Source: Ophioceras dolichostomum (taxonomy: Eukaryota > Ascomycota > Sordariomycetes > Magnaporthales > Ophioceraceae). From it: a DNA stretch of 64,000 nt. Location of the stretch: assembly GCA_003049485.1 (NCBI GenBank), contig PYST01000167.1:18892-82891 (forward strand), given 5' to 3'. The translations under genes were made by a program, and so were the position numbers. Positions 9,508 through 20,987 of the stretch are shown one piece after another. A model generated the notes under the pieces. The model did not search any database and was not told the DNA's origin. It saw only the letters and a program-made list of their open reading frames with translations. Positions within the stretch are counted from its first letter, which is position 1, and each line of letters opens with the position of its first letter.

Positions 9508-10509
9508 GATAGTCCTGTGAGATCTCACAAAAGATTGCCGCTTCTTGTTTGTTTCCTGGATGGCCTTGCGTGGTTTTGCGCGGTGGTGATTGTTGGTGGT
9601 AACAATCGCGGCGCGGGGTTTCGAGGTGGCGCGACGCGACTGATGCGCTATCGAGACCCCTTCGCTTCCGTTATCTTATCACCACCATCGGTTGGTGAAC
9701 CGCGGCCCCTGAACAGTATGCGGACTCGACACGACATTCGCCCACTATCCGCTCAAGGGCTAAGTCCAAACAAAGCTCTATCGTCCGTCAGATCGTAGCA
9801 CAAACGTAACGCAGCCTGGTGAGTGAAAGCTGCGGCCCGCCGTCATGTCGTGAACCCGCTCATCACCTCGACACATCTGGCTGCCTGAATCGCAAGGCGC
9901 CAACGCCATGACTTCCTTCACGACACCCCACCAAGAAACCTCCATCATGGGAAATCCACTTGATATTATGGTGCGGCTCAAGGGCTTGATGAGCCTAGCA
10001 CTGGTTTTGATATATGTACCTTGATACGAAATAGATACACACAGTCCTGGTGTTGGTTTGTTATGGGCGTCAAGGTGACGTCCAGGCCCGGTGAGAGAGC
10101 AAAAGATCCATGGTGCTGGGATTCTTATCGATTGATCACCCCACTGAGGCCTTTTGGGGAGGGACTTACGTCACCGAGGCGTGGCAGTTCGCTTCCTCGC
10201 TTCTGTCCTGGACCGACGTGCTCAGCTGGCAGCTGACTGATAACTTCTCCTTCTTTGTCAGGCGGTCTTGCTCAGGAGAAATCCCTTGCTGTGAGTGAGA
10301 ACGGACCGGTCTGTCCTTTCCTTTCGCCCGGCTTTGCTCCGTACATAGTTTTTTTCTTAATCCAATCCCGCCGCAATTGCCAGAGCAGGACGGTGCCCAG
10401 TTGTATTCCATGGTATATTTCTCCCTTATAGACCTTCCTAGTAACTTGCGATATCAACTCTCTACCCCGAAAATCTAGCCTCGCCTCGCCGCGAGGTTCG
10501 CTCAACATC
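9508..10509. other. Divergent intergenic region
   Basis: This 1-kb interval contains the promoters of Mis12 (-) and the proline-rich gene (+). No ORF with coding character is present and no repeat was seen. Confidence 0.55.
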
Positions 10510-11936
10510 ATGTCAGGAGTCTTCAAGGGTGGATGGCACCCAGACAAAGGGACCTCATTGAAGAAACAGGTGGTTCGTCTTCCATCTTTCCATATCACAG
10601 GCTTGTGCAGCCGTAGCCGGGACTGCCAGCGTACCTGCAAGGTACTTTAGATCTAAGGTCATTTTTAAGAAGAAACCTAACCTAACTTCTCTTCGTCCGA
10701 CCTATCCAGACCGGCGTATTCCGCAGGGGCGACGGCAGCGGCGAACACACCTCCCACAATGCGCCACCGCTCTCCTCCCTCCGTGATCCGTCGTCATTTG
10801 GACCCCCGCCGAAGCGACTCCCCACGCAGCCTATCCCTCCTCCCTCTCTATCATCGGTCACAGGCTCCAGTCGGGGACCACCCTCCGTGCCCTCTAGGTC
10901 CCAGGCCTACCCCGACGGCTATGCAGACCCAGCCGACGGTGCAGAGGCGCCACGGCCCTACCAGGTCGACACCACCGGACTATCGACCGCTCACCTGCCA
11001 GCTCCACCAGTGCGGAGACCGGGCTCCGCCACGGAGCCTTTGAGCCCACCACCTCCATACTCCGCCACAGCAGCGAAACCTACCCCTCCAAGGCTGCCAC
11101 CGAGGCTCCCTCCACGAGCCGGGGCCGGCTCTCCGACAGTATCATCTCCTTCGGCCCCACCTGCAGCCTCCACCTCATCTTTCTCACCAGTCCAGAGCCC
11201 ACCTCTGCTCAACCAAGGAGCAGTCGACCGTCTAGGCGCAGCCGGGATCTCGGTTCCGGGCTTAGGGATCGGCAAATCCAGCAGCTCCCCCTCGTCGACG
11301 ACAAGCCCCCAGCCAGGCTCCACAGCAGCATCATCCATCGGCGGGCTATCATCGCGCTTCGCCAAGCTGGGAACAAGCAGCAGCAGCAGCAGCAGCCCGA
11401 CTCCTCCCCCACCAAGCGAAGGGACCACCCTTGCGCAGAAGCAGGCCGCCCTACAGACGGCCGCCAGCTTTCGCCGAGACCCTTCCTCGGTCTCCATGGC
11501 GGACGCGCGGTCCGCCGCCTCGACCATGAACAACTTCCGCCAGCGGCACGGGGACCAGGTCGCGTCTGGCCTCAAGACCGCGCAGGGCCTCAACCAGAAG
11601 TACGGTGTCACCGACCGCGTCGGCGCGTTCCAGCAGCAGCAGCAGCAGCAACAACAACTAGGCGACGCTGTTGGAGACCAGTCCCAGTCCCCGGCGATGG
11701 GCATCGGCGCAAGGAGCCCCGCCGCATCTCCGACGCCAGGAGCAGCTGCCCCTTCTCCCATCTCACATGCGACGGCGGTTGCAGGAAGCTTGCTTGGCAA
11801 GAAGAAGCCAGCCCCTCCGCCTCCGCCCAGGCGGAAGCCAGGTCTGTCAGCCATCGGTGGTAGCGGCGGCAATGCCAGCCCTCCATTGGAGGATACGCCT
11901 CCTCCGGTTCCGCTTTCGACAAGACCTACGTTCTGA
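10510..11936 (+). CDS. Proline-rich low-complexity protein with conserved N-terminal GGWHP motif
   Basis: Two exons. Exon 1 starts at the ATG at 10510 (MSGVFKGGWHPDKGTSLKKQ), and exon 2 runs 10710-11936 in frame through SSLRDPSSFGPPPKR. The preferred donor is GTGGTT at 10570, giving a 140-bp intron. A second donor, GTACTT at 10642, also keeps the frame and adds 24 residues. The acceptor is CCAG at 10709, with a CTAAC branch motif about 25 bases upstream. The preferred product has 428 residues. It contains Ser, Pro and Gln tracts (polyQ near 11636-11660), a conserved-looking helical segment TMNNFRQRHGDQVASGLKTA, and a C-terminal SH3-ligand-like KKKPAPPPPPRRKP. Proteins with such ends often bind SH3 domains of actin-patch proteins. 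An AIM3-like role is possible but unproven. Confidence 0.72.
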
Positions 11937-12374
11937 AGTTGATTGCATCGGAGATGTGGAAGTATTGTATCATTGCCCTTGGTTCTGCAGGATCCGCCAA
12001 TGGGTCCTCACATGACCGTTTATAGCTATCTCGGGAGGTGCTGGATCAACAGGAGACGACCATGCAGCCTCAGCCCCTACTTCTTTGTATACTTTTATTT
12101 TCCCTTTTCCATTGAGGGCTATGCTGAGGACAGCATCAGGCCTACGCCAGCGGCGAGGAAACGGTGACTACGACGACTGCGGGAATGGAAGATGGACTAC
12201 GCTGAAACCACAGCACGCAGAGCTCTACAACGCGGGATGGAACTTTTTGTCTCTTACTTTTCGGAGTTCAAAGCAGGCGAGAGAGAAATGCTCTTGTTGT
12301 TGGACTTTTTGTTTCTATAGACAGACGAAAGACGATATCTCCTCCCTCGCCCTACAGAGTCGGCAGGTATCAAT
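11937..12374. other. Convergent intergenic region
   Basis: This is the 3' flank of the proline-rich gene (+) and of TCTP (-). It includes a T-rich stretch near 12085-12110 that could serve polyadenylation. No gene is seen. Confidence 0.5.
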
Positions 12375-13489
12375 CTAGACCTTCATCTCGGTCAGGCCGT
12401 GCTTCCAGAAGATGAAGTAAGGGGTGGTGCCATCCTCGCGGTAGTTCAGCAGCGCAACCCTGTTTCAAGGAGAACCAGGACACACAGTCAGTCATCACAA
12501 TACAATCATCCAGTATGAGGCTTCTTGAGCGGGGAGGGGCAGGAGAGGAGGCATAGCACTCACATTCCATCGGGGTTCATCGACTCGCCAGTGTAGAACT
12601 CGAAGTCCTTGAAGTTGGGCAGCAGCTTCTCCTTGACGTACTTCTGGGCGCCGGTCTCGAAGGCCTTGATGTCGTCGTCGGACTTCCCCTTCTCCTTGAG
12701 CTGGGTCTTGACCTCCTTGAAGTACCCTACAATTTCGGTTGAGGCCGTTGTTAGAATCAGATAGCATCTTAAGAACGGGGTGCGAGCATGGAGCTTCGCG
12801 CCGCCTGATATTCGGAGCTTTTTGCGACAGGACTTTCGGAAGCCAGGCACGGGGAGGGTGGCGTGCTATATCTAGTCTGGGGTGGGGGAGTTTGTGCGCC
12901 TTACCCTTCAGGTACGTGAGGTACGACTTCTTGTCGAACGAGGTGGACTGAAGACGGAACGAGTGGAGGATGTTGTTGACCTTGCTTGGGCCATCGTCGA
13001 GAACCTCATCGGCCTCCTCCGCGGAAGCGTTGGCACCGGTGTCTGCGTAGAATTGAAGACAGAACTTGTCAGCCAGCTGATACAGTGGTCGTTGTGCGTA
13101 TGGCAGGGTGACAGGGACAAATTCGCTTGGGCATGCGTGTCTCATGTCGCCGAGCCTTGCTCCTTCCCCCGCCTTTCCTCCGCGACAGAGTCTATAGAGC
13201 TGAGAAAATATTACTGACCGACGTTGACAGCCTCCAGGGTGATCATATCACAGTCGGCCTCATAGACGATGTCGTCGATCAGCTTGACATCGTACGAGTC
13301 CGAGATCAGTTCGTCGTCGGTGATGAGGTCCTATTGTTATTCGTGGTGGGTGCGGGGTTCCCTGTCGCGTTAACACTCGATGATCCATCTATCAATCGAC
13401 TTCTCGAGCATGTAGGCGTCTGAGAATGATTAAATGCGCGGGGTCCGAGCAAGACAGGGAGATCGTCGGTATACCTTGAAAATAATCAT
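12375..13489 (-). CDS. Translationally controlled tumour protein homologue (TCTP/Tma19)
   Basis: Five exons on the minus strand: 13475-13489, 13219-13330, 12905-13042, 12564-12726 and 12375-12459, giving 170 residues, the usual TCTP length. All four introns have GT..AG ends (donors GTATAC, GTCAGT, GTAAGG and GTGAGT) and the phases agree. The product begins MIIFKDLITDDELISDSYDV and includes CDMITLEAVNV, the acidic flexible loop EEADEVLDDGPSKVNNI, helical YFKEVKTQLKEKGKSDDDIK and the C-terminal NYREDGTTPYFIFWKHGL. TCTP is an abundant cytosolic protein linked to ribosomes, growth control and stress. A first coding exon of only five codons and a high intron density are typical of highly expressed fungal genes. 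Confidence 0.93.
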
Positions 13490-14145
13490 TTTGGCGGTTG
13501 CTTGAAGGGAGGACTCGACGGCGATCCAGGGACTGGGGGTTGACGAGAAGAAGAATTTCCACTACGGTGGCAGGCAGATGAAGGTGGGATGTATTCGCAG
13601 GGGAAAAAAATTGAAAGGGAAAAAAAGTGGACGGGACGCGGGGTTGTCCAGAGTGGTTCGTGGCCAATCAGAGCGGGGCATCATTCAATAATCGGGGCTT
13701 GCGGTCCATGTTGTTGATATAAAGTGTGCATATATTCTTGGATTTGATTCACATCGCGACCTAGCTCTTGGCCGGCTCATCCTGGAACTAATGCGCGGCA
13801 TCGTGAAGGACTCTTTCCAACTCGTCACAACTCTAGGAGCTGGATTTGGCCGTTACAGAATGAATTCCCTCAAGTGTCTAAGGTAGGTACCCGGTACTAG
13901 GTAGGTGTACCTCTCAGGTCAGTGTTTAGCCAGCAATCTTCACAGATGTGGTATCCTGAGACTGAGACGTGTATATGATACTACTTACTATGTGCTCTCC
14001 AGAACACAACGCCTCATGGCCGCCAGTATGCGGCAAGTGACAAAGTGACGACGGTAGTGAGTGCCCAGCCGAAAAGACAGACGCCGCCGCCTCCACCTGT
14101 CCGTTCAGCTAGAGGGTAGCTCGTTTACATCGCTCAGCCCTGGGC
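13490..14145. other. Upstream region of TCTP
   Basis: This should hold the TCTP promoter, with short A-rich and T-rich tracts near 13605-13625 just upstream of the ATG on the minus strand. TAGGTA motifs lie near 13880-13905. No gene is visible between here and the degenerate gene that starts at 14146. Confidence 0.5.
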
Positions 14146-15407
14146 TCAGACTTGGTACCAGCTGATGATGTCCGGGTTCTCTGCAGCCATGATCGCATCC
14201 AAATCATCGAGAAAGGCCTTGAGTTGCGTGTTCAACGAGGCCTTCTCAGGCATATACTCCTTGTCGATCGAAGAGAACTGGACGGACTCGACAGAAGCCT
14301 GTAGGACGAGCCAGGACGCCATGACAAAGCCGTGTGTGTACCACGCCGCCTCTTCGCCTTGCTCCCAAGGTGAAGTCCCTGCCCAACAAAGTGATCCTTG
14401 TACACCTCCCTCCATTGGAAGAAGTAGGCGCAAGTTGCGGATGCCTAGCTTCGAAATCATCGTCGTCTATCATCGGGGCTTCTCCGGGCGACTGGGCGAA
14501 CTTGGGATTCCTCCAGACAAACGACGTGTTCCAGTCTGGAAATGTTCGGTAGTGGTACGGCCCGGGACCTTGACTCTCGCCTGCCGTGGCTGTTGTCATG
14601 GGCGTCGATTCGGGCGCCGGGCGCAACTTAAGCTCGTAAGAGCCCGAGCCATCTTGTCGAGAGGACTGCACCAGCGAGAGGCCATAGAAAGTCCGTAGGA
14701 CTTCCGTCTGCGACGGTTGGCGGGAGGCGTTGGCCCGGACTGAGGACAGCAGACGCAACGCGTTCTTGAGGAGTGGGGAGAACCCCAGACGAGGCTGTGC
14801 TCGCGGATCGGCCAGAGCCTCATGGGCGATCTCGTCTGGCCAATGAGCAGCAAAGGCGCGCAGACTTGTGGGTGCTGCAAACGTACTTGTAAACCGTCGC
14901 GAGCTATATATGACCTGGTGGGTGGAGCGTGATGTTTTAGACGAGGTCAAGACAATGATGGTGGCATGGATGCGGCGGGGGATTTTACTCCGACCGGTGC
15001 ACACGTTTTCACCTCCAGTGACTCAGCCAGCAATACAATAGTCACTTTGATATTTTTCACTCGTCGTCAGGGTGAGCTCGGCGAATTACGAGGCAATGAT
15101 GGCGACTCCTGGCATTAGTGATGATGAAGTTCCCACCTGAGTGGCAGAGTATTCGAAGGAGGGAGGGAAGGAAGGAGGTACAGGTTCCTTCTGTACGTTG
15201 GTACCGGGTCTTGTTTCTTTCATTTGCAAGGTCGGCTTGTAAGAGAATACCTACTGGGAAGAGCGAATTCCATTGCAACAATTCAAAGCAAAAAAGGTAA
15301 GATAATATGCTAACTTAGAGATGGTAGTCCCACGGTCCACGCGCGAGCGCCAAGGCATCGCGGGGTAGTTCATATGAGACATTCACAAGCCTGAAGGAGC
15401 CGGCCAT
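14146..15407 (-). pseudogene. Broken gene of an uncharacterised fungal family, two frameshifts
   Basis: Coding-like sequence continues on the minus strand but in three successive frames. Frame A (about 14930 to 14427) gives RRFTSTFAAPTSLRAFAAHW and FRTFPDWNTSFVWR-like text, ending in DFEARHPQLAP. Frame B (about 14426-14380) continues YFFQWREVYKDHFVGQ. Frame C (about 14378-14146) gives EQGEEAAWYTHGFVMASWLV and ends FLDDLDAIMAAENPDIISWYQ. Each switch is explained by one missing base, near 14427 and near 14380. A separate upstream fragment at 15315-15407 (MAGSFRLVNVSYELPRDALA, ending PWDYHL then stop) reads like the N-terminus of the same family. About 390 bases between them hold no clean ORF. 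I recall similar fungal proteins of unknown function but cannot name the family. The single-base losses may be real decay or consensus errors. Confidence 0.6.
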
Positions 15408-16018
15408 ATGCATGCTATCAGGCGCAGGCTTCAATACCTGCACTCTCGTATTAGATCTCGTCCAGCAAGATGGCCGAGGTAGCAATCTATCCCGGCGTCC
15501 ACCCGTCCCTGAGCCATGACCGAGCGGGTCGTCGACGGCTCCTGAGATGAGTCGATGTGATGACATCATCAGGGCCCCTCAGCGATTCCGAGAACGCTGT
15601 CATCTCGGACTAGGTACGCTGTGCCAGTGGAGGATGTAAGCTGTATGTTACTCACCGCAGGAAGGAGGACGCAAGAGAAGAGCATGGAGGGAACAAGACT
15701 AAAGAAAGCCCAAGTGTCTTTTTCACAATATCAGGCCAGTGACCATGTGGGTAACAGAACGTCACGTTCAGCGGGAAGCACGTTTTCGCCGTTTCAACCA
15801 ATCGTCTGGCACGAATAAGCAACCACCTCGGTTTTTTCCCATTACCCGCCAGGAACTAAACGACGAGGGAGTGAGGAGATATTTAACGAACCCAATTCCC
15901 GACACTACCTTACACCATAATCATTTTTCTTTAATAGTCAAATTCCTTGCCATTTACCGTACTTTGCATTTACGTCCAACCTGCGCTTGCTCGGTCTCAT
16001 TGGATCAGCAACTTCACA
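15408..16018. other. Upstream region of acireductone dioxygenase
   Basis: No gene is seen. The last 170 bases before the ATG are AT-rich and likely contain the core promoter and 5' leader of the acireductone dioxygenase gene. Confidence 0.5.
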
Positions 16019-16752
16019 ATGAAGGCTTACATTTACGATGATCTTCCCGTAAGTATACCCACAGGAAGCGACAGCCATACCGTAGCATCCTATTAACGCA
16101 AAGGCATCCATTCTCCGCCATGCCGCGACCAGGGCGACCAGCGCCTCCCGCACGACTCAGGCGAGGCCGTCGGCGAGGACCAGCTGAAGGCCCTCGGCGT
16201 GCTGTACTACCAGGTCCCGGACGTGGCCGGGGTGAACCAGATCGCCACGGAGCGGGGCTACCGGAACCGGGACGAGATCACGGTGTCGCCCGAGAAGATG
16301 GGCGCCGTGTACGAGGACAAGGTGCGGTCCTTCTTCGCCGAGCACTTGCACGAGGACGAGGAGATCCGCTATATCCGCGACGGCCACGGCTACTTCGACG
16401 TGCGCGACAGGGACGAGCGCTGGGTGCGCATCCTCGTCGAGCGCCACGACCTGCTCATCCTGCCAGCGGGTATCTATCACCGCTTCACGACCGATGAGAG
16501 CAACGTGAGTTTCATTCAGTCTTTGTTCCTATCCTACCTATCTTATGCAAGGTGGGAAGGTGGGAAGGAGGGGGGTCGGAAACGAGATGATAGACGAACC
16601 GACTGACCTACCGACCTCCTACTTACCTACTCTAGCACATCCAAGCTATGCGCCTGTTCAAGGATGAGCCCAAGTGGACCCCCCTGAACCGCGCTCCAGA
16701 GCTGGATGCGAACGAGCATAGGAGGCACTACGTCACCGAGTTCTTGCAATAG
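16019..16752 (+). CDS. ADI1: Acireductone dioxygenase (methionine salvage)
   Basis: Three exons: 16019-16048, 16133-16504 and 16636-16752, giving 172 residues. Donors are GTAAGT and GTGAGT, acceptors are CAG and TAG, and both introns are in phase 0. The cupin metal ligands are visible as H81, H83 and E87 in AEHLHEDEEIRYI and H126 in PAGIYHRF, the complete set for Fe(II)/Ni(II) binding. The enzyme oxidises 1,2-dihydroxy-3-keto-5-methylthiopentene to the 2-keto precursor of methionine plus formate in the methylthioadenosine salvage cycle. The N-terminus MKAYIYDDLP and the length match the eukaryotic family. The rest of the pathway is not in the window. Confidence 0.95.
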
Positions 16753-16991
16753 TGAGAAGAACGGCCGGCCGGGAGGGGGGCATTGGGATGCAAGGGGCAG
16801 TATAGCGGGATCATCATCATAATGCGCTGCGACCAATCCAAACCAGAGTGTTTGCTCAGTAGAATCACCATTTTGACTCTTGCAAGAAGGACGATCTATG
16901 TGTGCACCTATTTATTCCATCCTCCCCTCTTCCTTTCCCCCCATAAACCCCAGGCGCCATCTAGATATCCATCCCCCCATGTCATCTCACT

Positions 16992-17783
16992 TCACTTCAC
17001 CCTCGACTCCTCCCCCATAACCAACCCGTAGTACCTATCGCCGCCCAGCTCGGCCGCCCCCTTCCCCGCCCAGGGGATCGCGCTCTCGACGTTGAGCTGC
17101 GCCGCGGGCCTCATCCAGGAGTTCTCGAGCCACTCCCTGTCCGTCGTGGCGAGCACCAGGTCCAGCAAATCCGTCCACCCCTCCTCGGGCATCGCGAACC
17201 CCCACTCCGGCTGCAGCGTGAACAGGTAGCCGATCGATGTCCCGCAACGCCCGCAGAACGACCGCGACGCCGCCCGCCCGCACCCGGCCGACAGGTAGTA
17301 GCGCAGCCAGGTGCCCTCCCCGCCGCCGCCGGCCCCGCCGGGGCTGAGGACGTCGGTGGCAGGGACGAAGGGCGGCCTGATGCTACTGCTACCACTGCTT
17401 TTACTCTTGTCGGCGGCGGCGGCGGCGTTGTTGCTCTCCTCGTCTTTGCTGCTAGTAGTGGTGACGGTCGCATGCAGACGACCTGCGCCCTGGCGGGCCG
17501 CGTCGGCGACTTCTCCTGGGGTTGCGCGCATTGCCGAGATGGTCACGTCGTGGGCGGGCGCGCTGATGTAGGTGGCGGGCAGCGCGCCTATAGCCCCACG
17601 GCAGAAGCCGCAGTGGCAGAGCACGGTGGACGGCATCAGCTTCGGGGCGACGGCGGCGGCCTCTCCTGGCGCCTGGAACGGGTGGGGAGGCCGCTTTGCC
17701 AGCTCCGGGACGTCGAGGCGCCACCGGATCGCGCCGCAGTCGCAGCCGCCGGTGATAGTAAAGGCGTGTTCTGGGTAGGACAT
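16992..17783 (-). CDS. GFA/CENP-V-fold zinc protein (DUF636-type)
   Basis: Single exon of 263 residues. The zinc-binding pattern of the GFA family is present: C14-D-C16-G in GGCDCGAIRW, C56-H-C58-G-F-C61 in LCHCGFCRGAIG, and the late FCGRCGTSIGY motif. Family members bind one or two zinc ions. Some were described as glutathione-dependent formaldehyde-activating enzymes, but most fungal paralogues have no known substrate. A variable Ser/Asn/Ala insert (roughly residues 100-150) interrupts the domain, partly encoded by GCC repeats. The C-terminal part, with WTDLLDLVLATTDREWLENS, resembles fungal members. The function is inferred from the fold only. Confidence 0.85.
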   Translation of the reverse strand: MSYPEHAFTITGGCDCGAIRWRLDVPELAKRPPHPFQAPGEAAAVAPKLMPSTVLCHCGFCRGAIGALPATYISAPAHDVTISAMRATPGEVADAARQGAGRLHATVTTTSSKDEESNNAAAAADKSKSSGSSSIRPPFVPATDVLSPGGAGGGGEGTWLRYYLSAGCGRAASRSFCGRCGTSIGYLFTLQPEWGFAMPEEGWTDLLDLVLATTDREWLENSWMRPAAQLNVESAIPWAGKGAAELGGDRYYGLVMGEESRVK

Positions 17784-18957
17784 GATGGTCCCTTGCTACT
17801 GATGTCGGTGACGGATGTTAATGTTGAGTTCAGAGAAGGGCGAGATTGTTTGCTCACTGCTGGCGTAGTTCTTAGGAAATCCAGTCTTGCTGCTGGGGGG
17901 AATCAGGAAATGCTGGGGTTTTTATGGATGGCAGTGGTTGTACACTGTCCATAATGGTAAGTGTACGAGGTATTGTATGGAGCAGGTGCATGTGCAGTCC
18001 GCTCCCCTTGGCAGCTCAAGGGCTACCAATAAGGGGCGAGGCTAAGATACCAAGCATAACGCGGGGGGTCCGTTAAGGCTCACGCGTAAGCGGTAGGAGA
18101 GCTATTATTCCTGCTCCGAGCCTGCTCCGAGCAATATTGCACTGTGTCTGGCCATGAATTTCTAAGAAACTAGCGGTTGCTATGCGGCTTACTGTGGTAT
18201 TTTTTACCTCACGAAGGAGGTACTATCATAGAAAACATCCTACATCGCAACACATTACACTGCAGACTCTGGCCTACCAGAATGCAGCCTCTTAGAGGTA
18301 TCGCAGGAAGGGCCGTTCGGACTTCTCTAGGTGAAATGCAGCCGTGGTTCCGTTGGCATGGCTGATGCCTAGACTGGGCATAACACCATGATACTGCGTA
18401 GGTAAGAATGCGGAAGTAAGACTGGCTTGGTAGGCGACCTCCTTCCCCGTAAGCGATGGATTCTTAACCTGCAGGAAGATGCATTCACTACCCATTGAGA
18501 TGCCAAGGAAGGGGTTGAGAGAATGCAATGGGAAACAAACGCTGACGCGTAGAATCTACAACATTTGGCCGTCTACGGAAAGTGAACCCACCCAATGCCC
18601 AAACGCCTTTCTCCTAGAATCAAATCGCTTCTCATAGACAGTCAGAGGCGCGAGCCATGGACAATCATGTATGTACCTTATGTACATGGGTGGAAACCCT
18701 ATGAGAGATGCTGATGATGAAGAGTTTTTGGCCACCGGGAGATACCACAATACCGAGACGAGCCGCTTCTTGAGCGCCTTGCTCTGCTGTTTCGTGACGG
18801 CAAACCCTTAGTTTTCCCAGTTGTTCCTAGTCCCGCCCTAAAGAATTCCAGAACGCCAAAAGTGAGCCTGTTTACCATGCATTGAGAAAAGGTTAGAAAG
18901 ACTGAGAGAAAAAGAAAAAGGAGGTTATAGAAAGGAAGACATAACAGGAGCATCCCA
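17784..18957. other. Intergenic region between GFA-type and derlin genes
   Basis: This 1.2-kb interval holds the promoter of the GFA-type gene (-) and the 3' flank of the derlin gene (-). It contains a tandem duplication of an 11-bp unit CCTGCTCCGAG at 18110-18131. No coding sequence was recognised. Confidence 0.5.
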
Positions 18958-19846
18958 TCATAAGGCCCGCATCGGCTCTTCCGCAGCCCGCCCAGCGTCG
19001 CCACCAGCAACCATGAAGTCGTGAGGGGCATCATTGCCCGAGTCGTCCTCGTCACGAGCCTCGCGGCCCTCGAACAGCCTCCTCCAGAACGCCGGCGGGT
19101 CGAGCGGGCGCGAGCCGCCGTGCAGCGGGGGGTAGACGTCGGCGAAGAAGTACCACACGTGGCCGATAACCACGCCCATGATCTCGTCCTTGGGCACGCT
19201 GCCGTGCAGCACGAGGCTGAACCCCATCAGGACCCAGGGCAGGTAGGGGGCGGTGAAGACCAGCAGGCCCAGGAAGCTGAGGCGCACGTCCGGGTTCCTG
19301 CGTGACCAGATGTAGACCAGCGTGGAGGACAGCGGGTGGCCCAGGAACGGCATGGACACGAGGGGGGAGATAGCGATCAGGCAAGTCATCGCGTAGAGGA
19401 GCAGCCATGAGAAGTGCGCCGATCTGCCCGACGACTCCTCCAGCAGCCGGCTGTAGCGCTGCATGAAGTAGACGTGGAACATGAGGTCGAGGGATAATGG
19501 GCCGAAGTATAGGAATGTCGTGAGGAGACGCCAATACTGTTTATAGAGACGGGCCGAGGATTAGCAAAGAACGCAGCAGCAGCACTCACATTGGGTTGTG
19601 AGAAGGAGGGAGGCTAGTGCGTTGGGAACGCGTGCTGCGGTCGGTGGGTGTCTCTCTCACCTGATGGTTGACAAACACCGAGCGGAAGCTGAAGAACAGC
19701 TGGAAGGGGTTGACCATCTTGGTCATGACTAGGACGCTGGTCGCTACCGTAGCGGTCGTCCACCATCTTGTACAGATAGGCATCTCCCAGAACCACTCCT
19801 CCAAAGGAAACTGGCCGCCGCCGCCCCCTAGAAACTGGTCCGCCAT
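18958..19846 (-). CDS. DER1: Derlin (Der1-like ERAD membrane protein)
   Basis: Two exons: 19661-19846 and 18958-19536, giving 254 residues. The 124-bp intron has a GTGAGA donor and CAG acceptor in phase 0. The ATG at 19846 is preferred over upstream in-frame codons because the family begins shortly after it. The joined sequence has the derlin core PFQLFFSFRSVFVNHQYWRL, then FLYFGPLSLDLMFHVYFMQR and several hydrophobic segments, including PWVLMGFSLVLHGS and IGHVWYFFADVYPP. The rhomboid catalytic Ser/His pair is not expected in this inactive rhomboid family. Derlins form the retrotranslocation channel of ER-associated degradation with Hrd1. The C-terminal tail is acidic and lacks an obvious Cdc48-binding SHP box, which favours Der1 over Dfm1. 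Confidence 0.92.
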
Positions 19847-20987
19847 GGCGTCGGGGGAGTGGAGCGACAGCGCCGAACGGGCCCCGGTGATGCAGTTGAT
19901 GAACAGGAAGGCGTCCAGAGAGCTGCGCAAACTGGATTAGGGTCTGACACTGTCGACGAAGTGTGTGTTGTCGTCCTCAAACGAATGCGCCAGCGAGGTG
20001 GTAAGAGAGCTTGAGATGGAGGAACCAGGAACGAGGAGGGGCGTGGTGTGGTAGGAGGCGAGGACCAACCACTATATCGGATATGTGGGGTTCATGGATC
20101 GATCGAGCGGTTGGACAGTTCGAGACTCGGGAGCGATCAATGTTCGTAACTGTGAATGCTGGAGAGAAATGCGCAAGAGAGAGAGAGTGTGTGTAAGACA
20201 AGCTTAGGTGACCGCAAATCAGAGCATAGGATATTCCGTAAAAAGTCAGGAACAAAAAAAAAAGAGACACTGAGTGACGTTCTTTGATGGCGATGTGGCC
20301 ACTTGTGAGCTAATCAATCAGATTCATCATCAGCCCGTCCAAAGCCAGCGACACCGGGACGCTCGCGCCGGCAGGCACGGTTGCTCGAACAGAACGACGA
20401 GAAACCCCACTTTTTCCTTCCCGAATAATCGAATGGCAGCTGCAAGCTGCCGTTAGTCAGCACGCCAGGTGTCTCTGGCTTCTCCCCAGCCACCCTCAAC
20501 TGTGGCTGCAGCTCCATCTCATGTCTGTGCAAACGCCACAACGCGACGCGACAGTGGGGTTGGAAATTCAATTAAGGAATGCTGCCAATAGACGTGATGC
20601 GCCGCAGCAAGGGAGCTGGCGCGTGGGTTCGGTCTCTCTGAATCCAGCCTCCTCAATTTTGCGACGCAAAAGAAACCCCCCCCTCTCCCCCTCCCCCGAC
20701 CCGGCGCATTCTTTTTGTTTTTCTCCCTAGACATTCACGGAGCTTCACCGAGCAAAATATAATTTAATTATTTGTTCTCAAGTCGACGTTCCCTCTACAA
20801 TAATTGCAAGCTCCGTTCACTTTCAAGAGCTGCGCGCATTCTCTTAGATCGCCCCTAGTCTCTTCTGCGTGCCCACCAGCTATTCTCCTCTCAAGTGCCT
20901 ACTGCGTGCGAAATCTTGTCTCTGCAAAACCAACCAAACACAAGAAGATCAACTTCTTGCGCATTGCGCCCCACCCACCCGGTCGCT
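19847..20987. other. Divergent promoter region of derlin and CENP-A
   Basis: This 1.1-kb interval separates the divergent derlin (-) and CENP-A (+) genes. AT-rich sequence at 20751-20775 (AATATAATTTAATTATT) lies about 220 bases before the CENP-A ATG and may be part of its core promoter. No gene is seen. Confidence 0.5.

Noticed and set aside
10676..10690. Telomere-like CCTAACCTAAC
   Set aside because: It has only two units, is internal, and is explained as the branch site of the adjacent intron.
14375..14430. A 27-nt intron (GTGTACAAGG..GGGCAG) to rescue the frame of the broken gene
   Set aside because: It is too short for a fungal spliceosomal intron and would remove the well-formed YFFQWREVYKDHFVGQ segment. 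Two one-base losses explain the data better.
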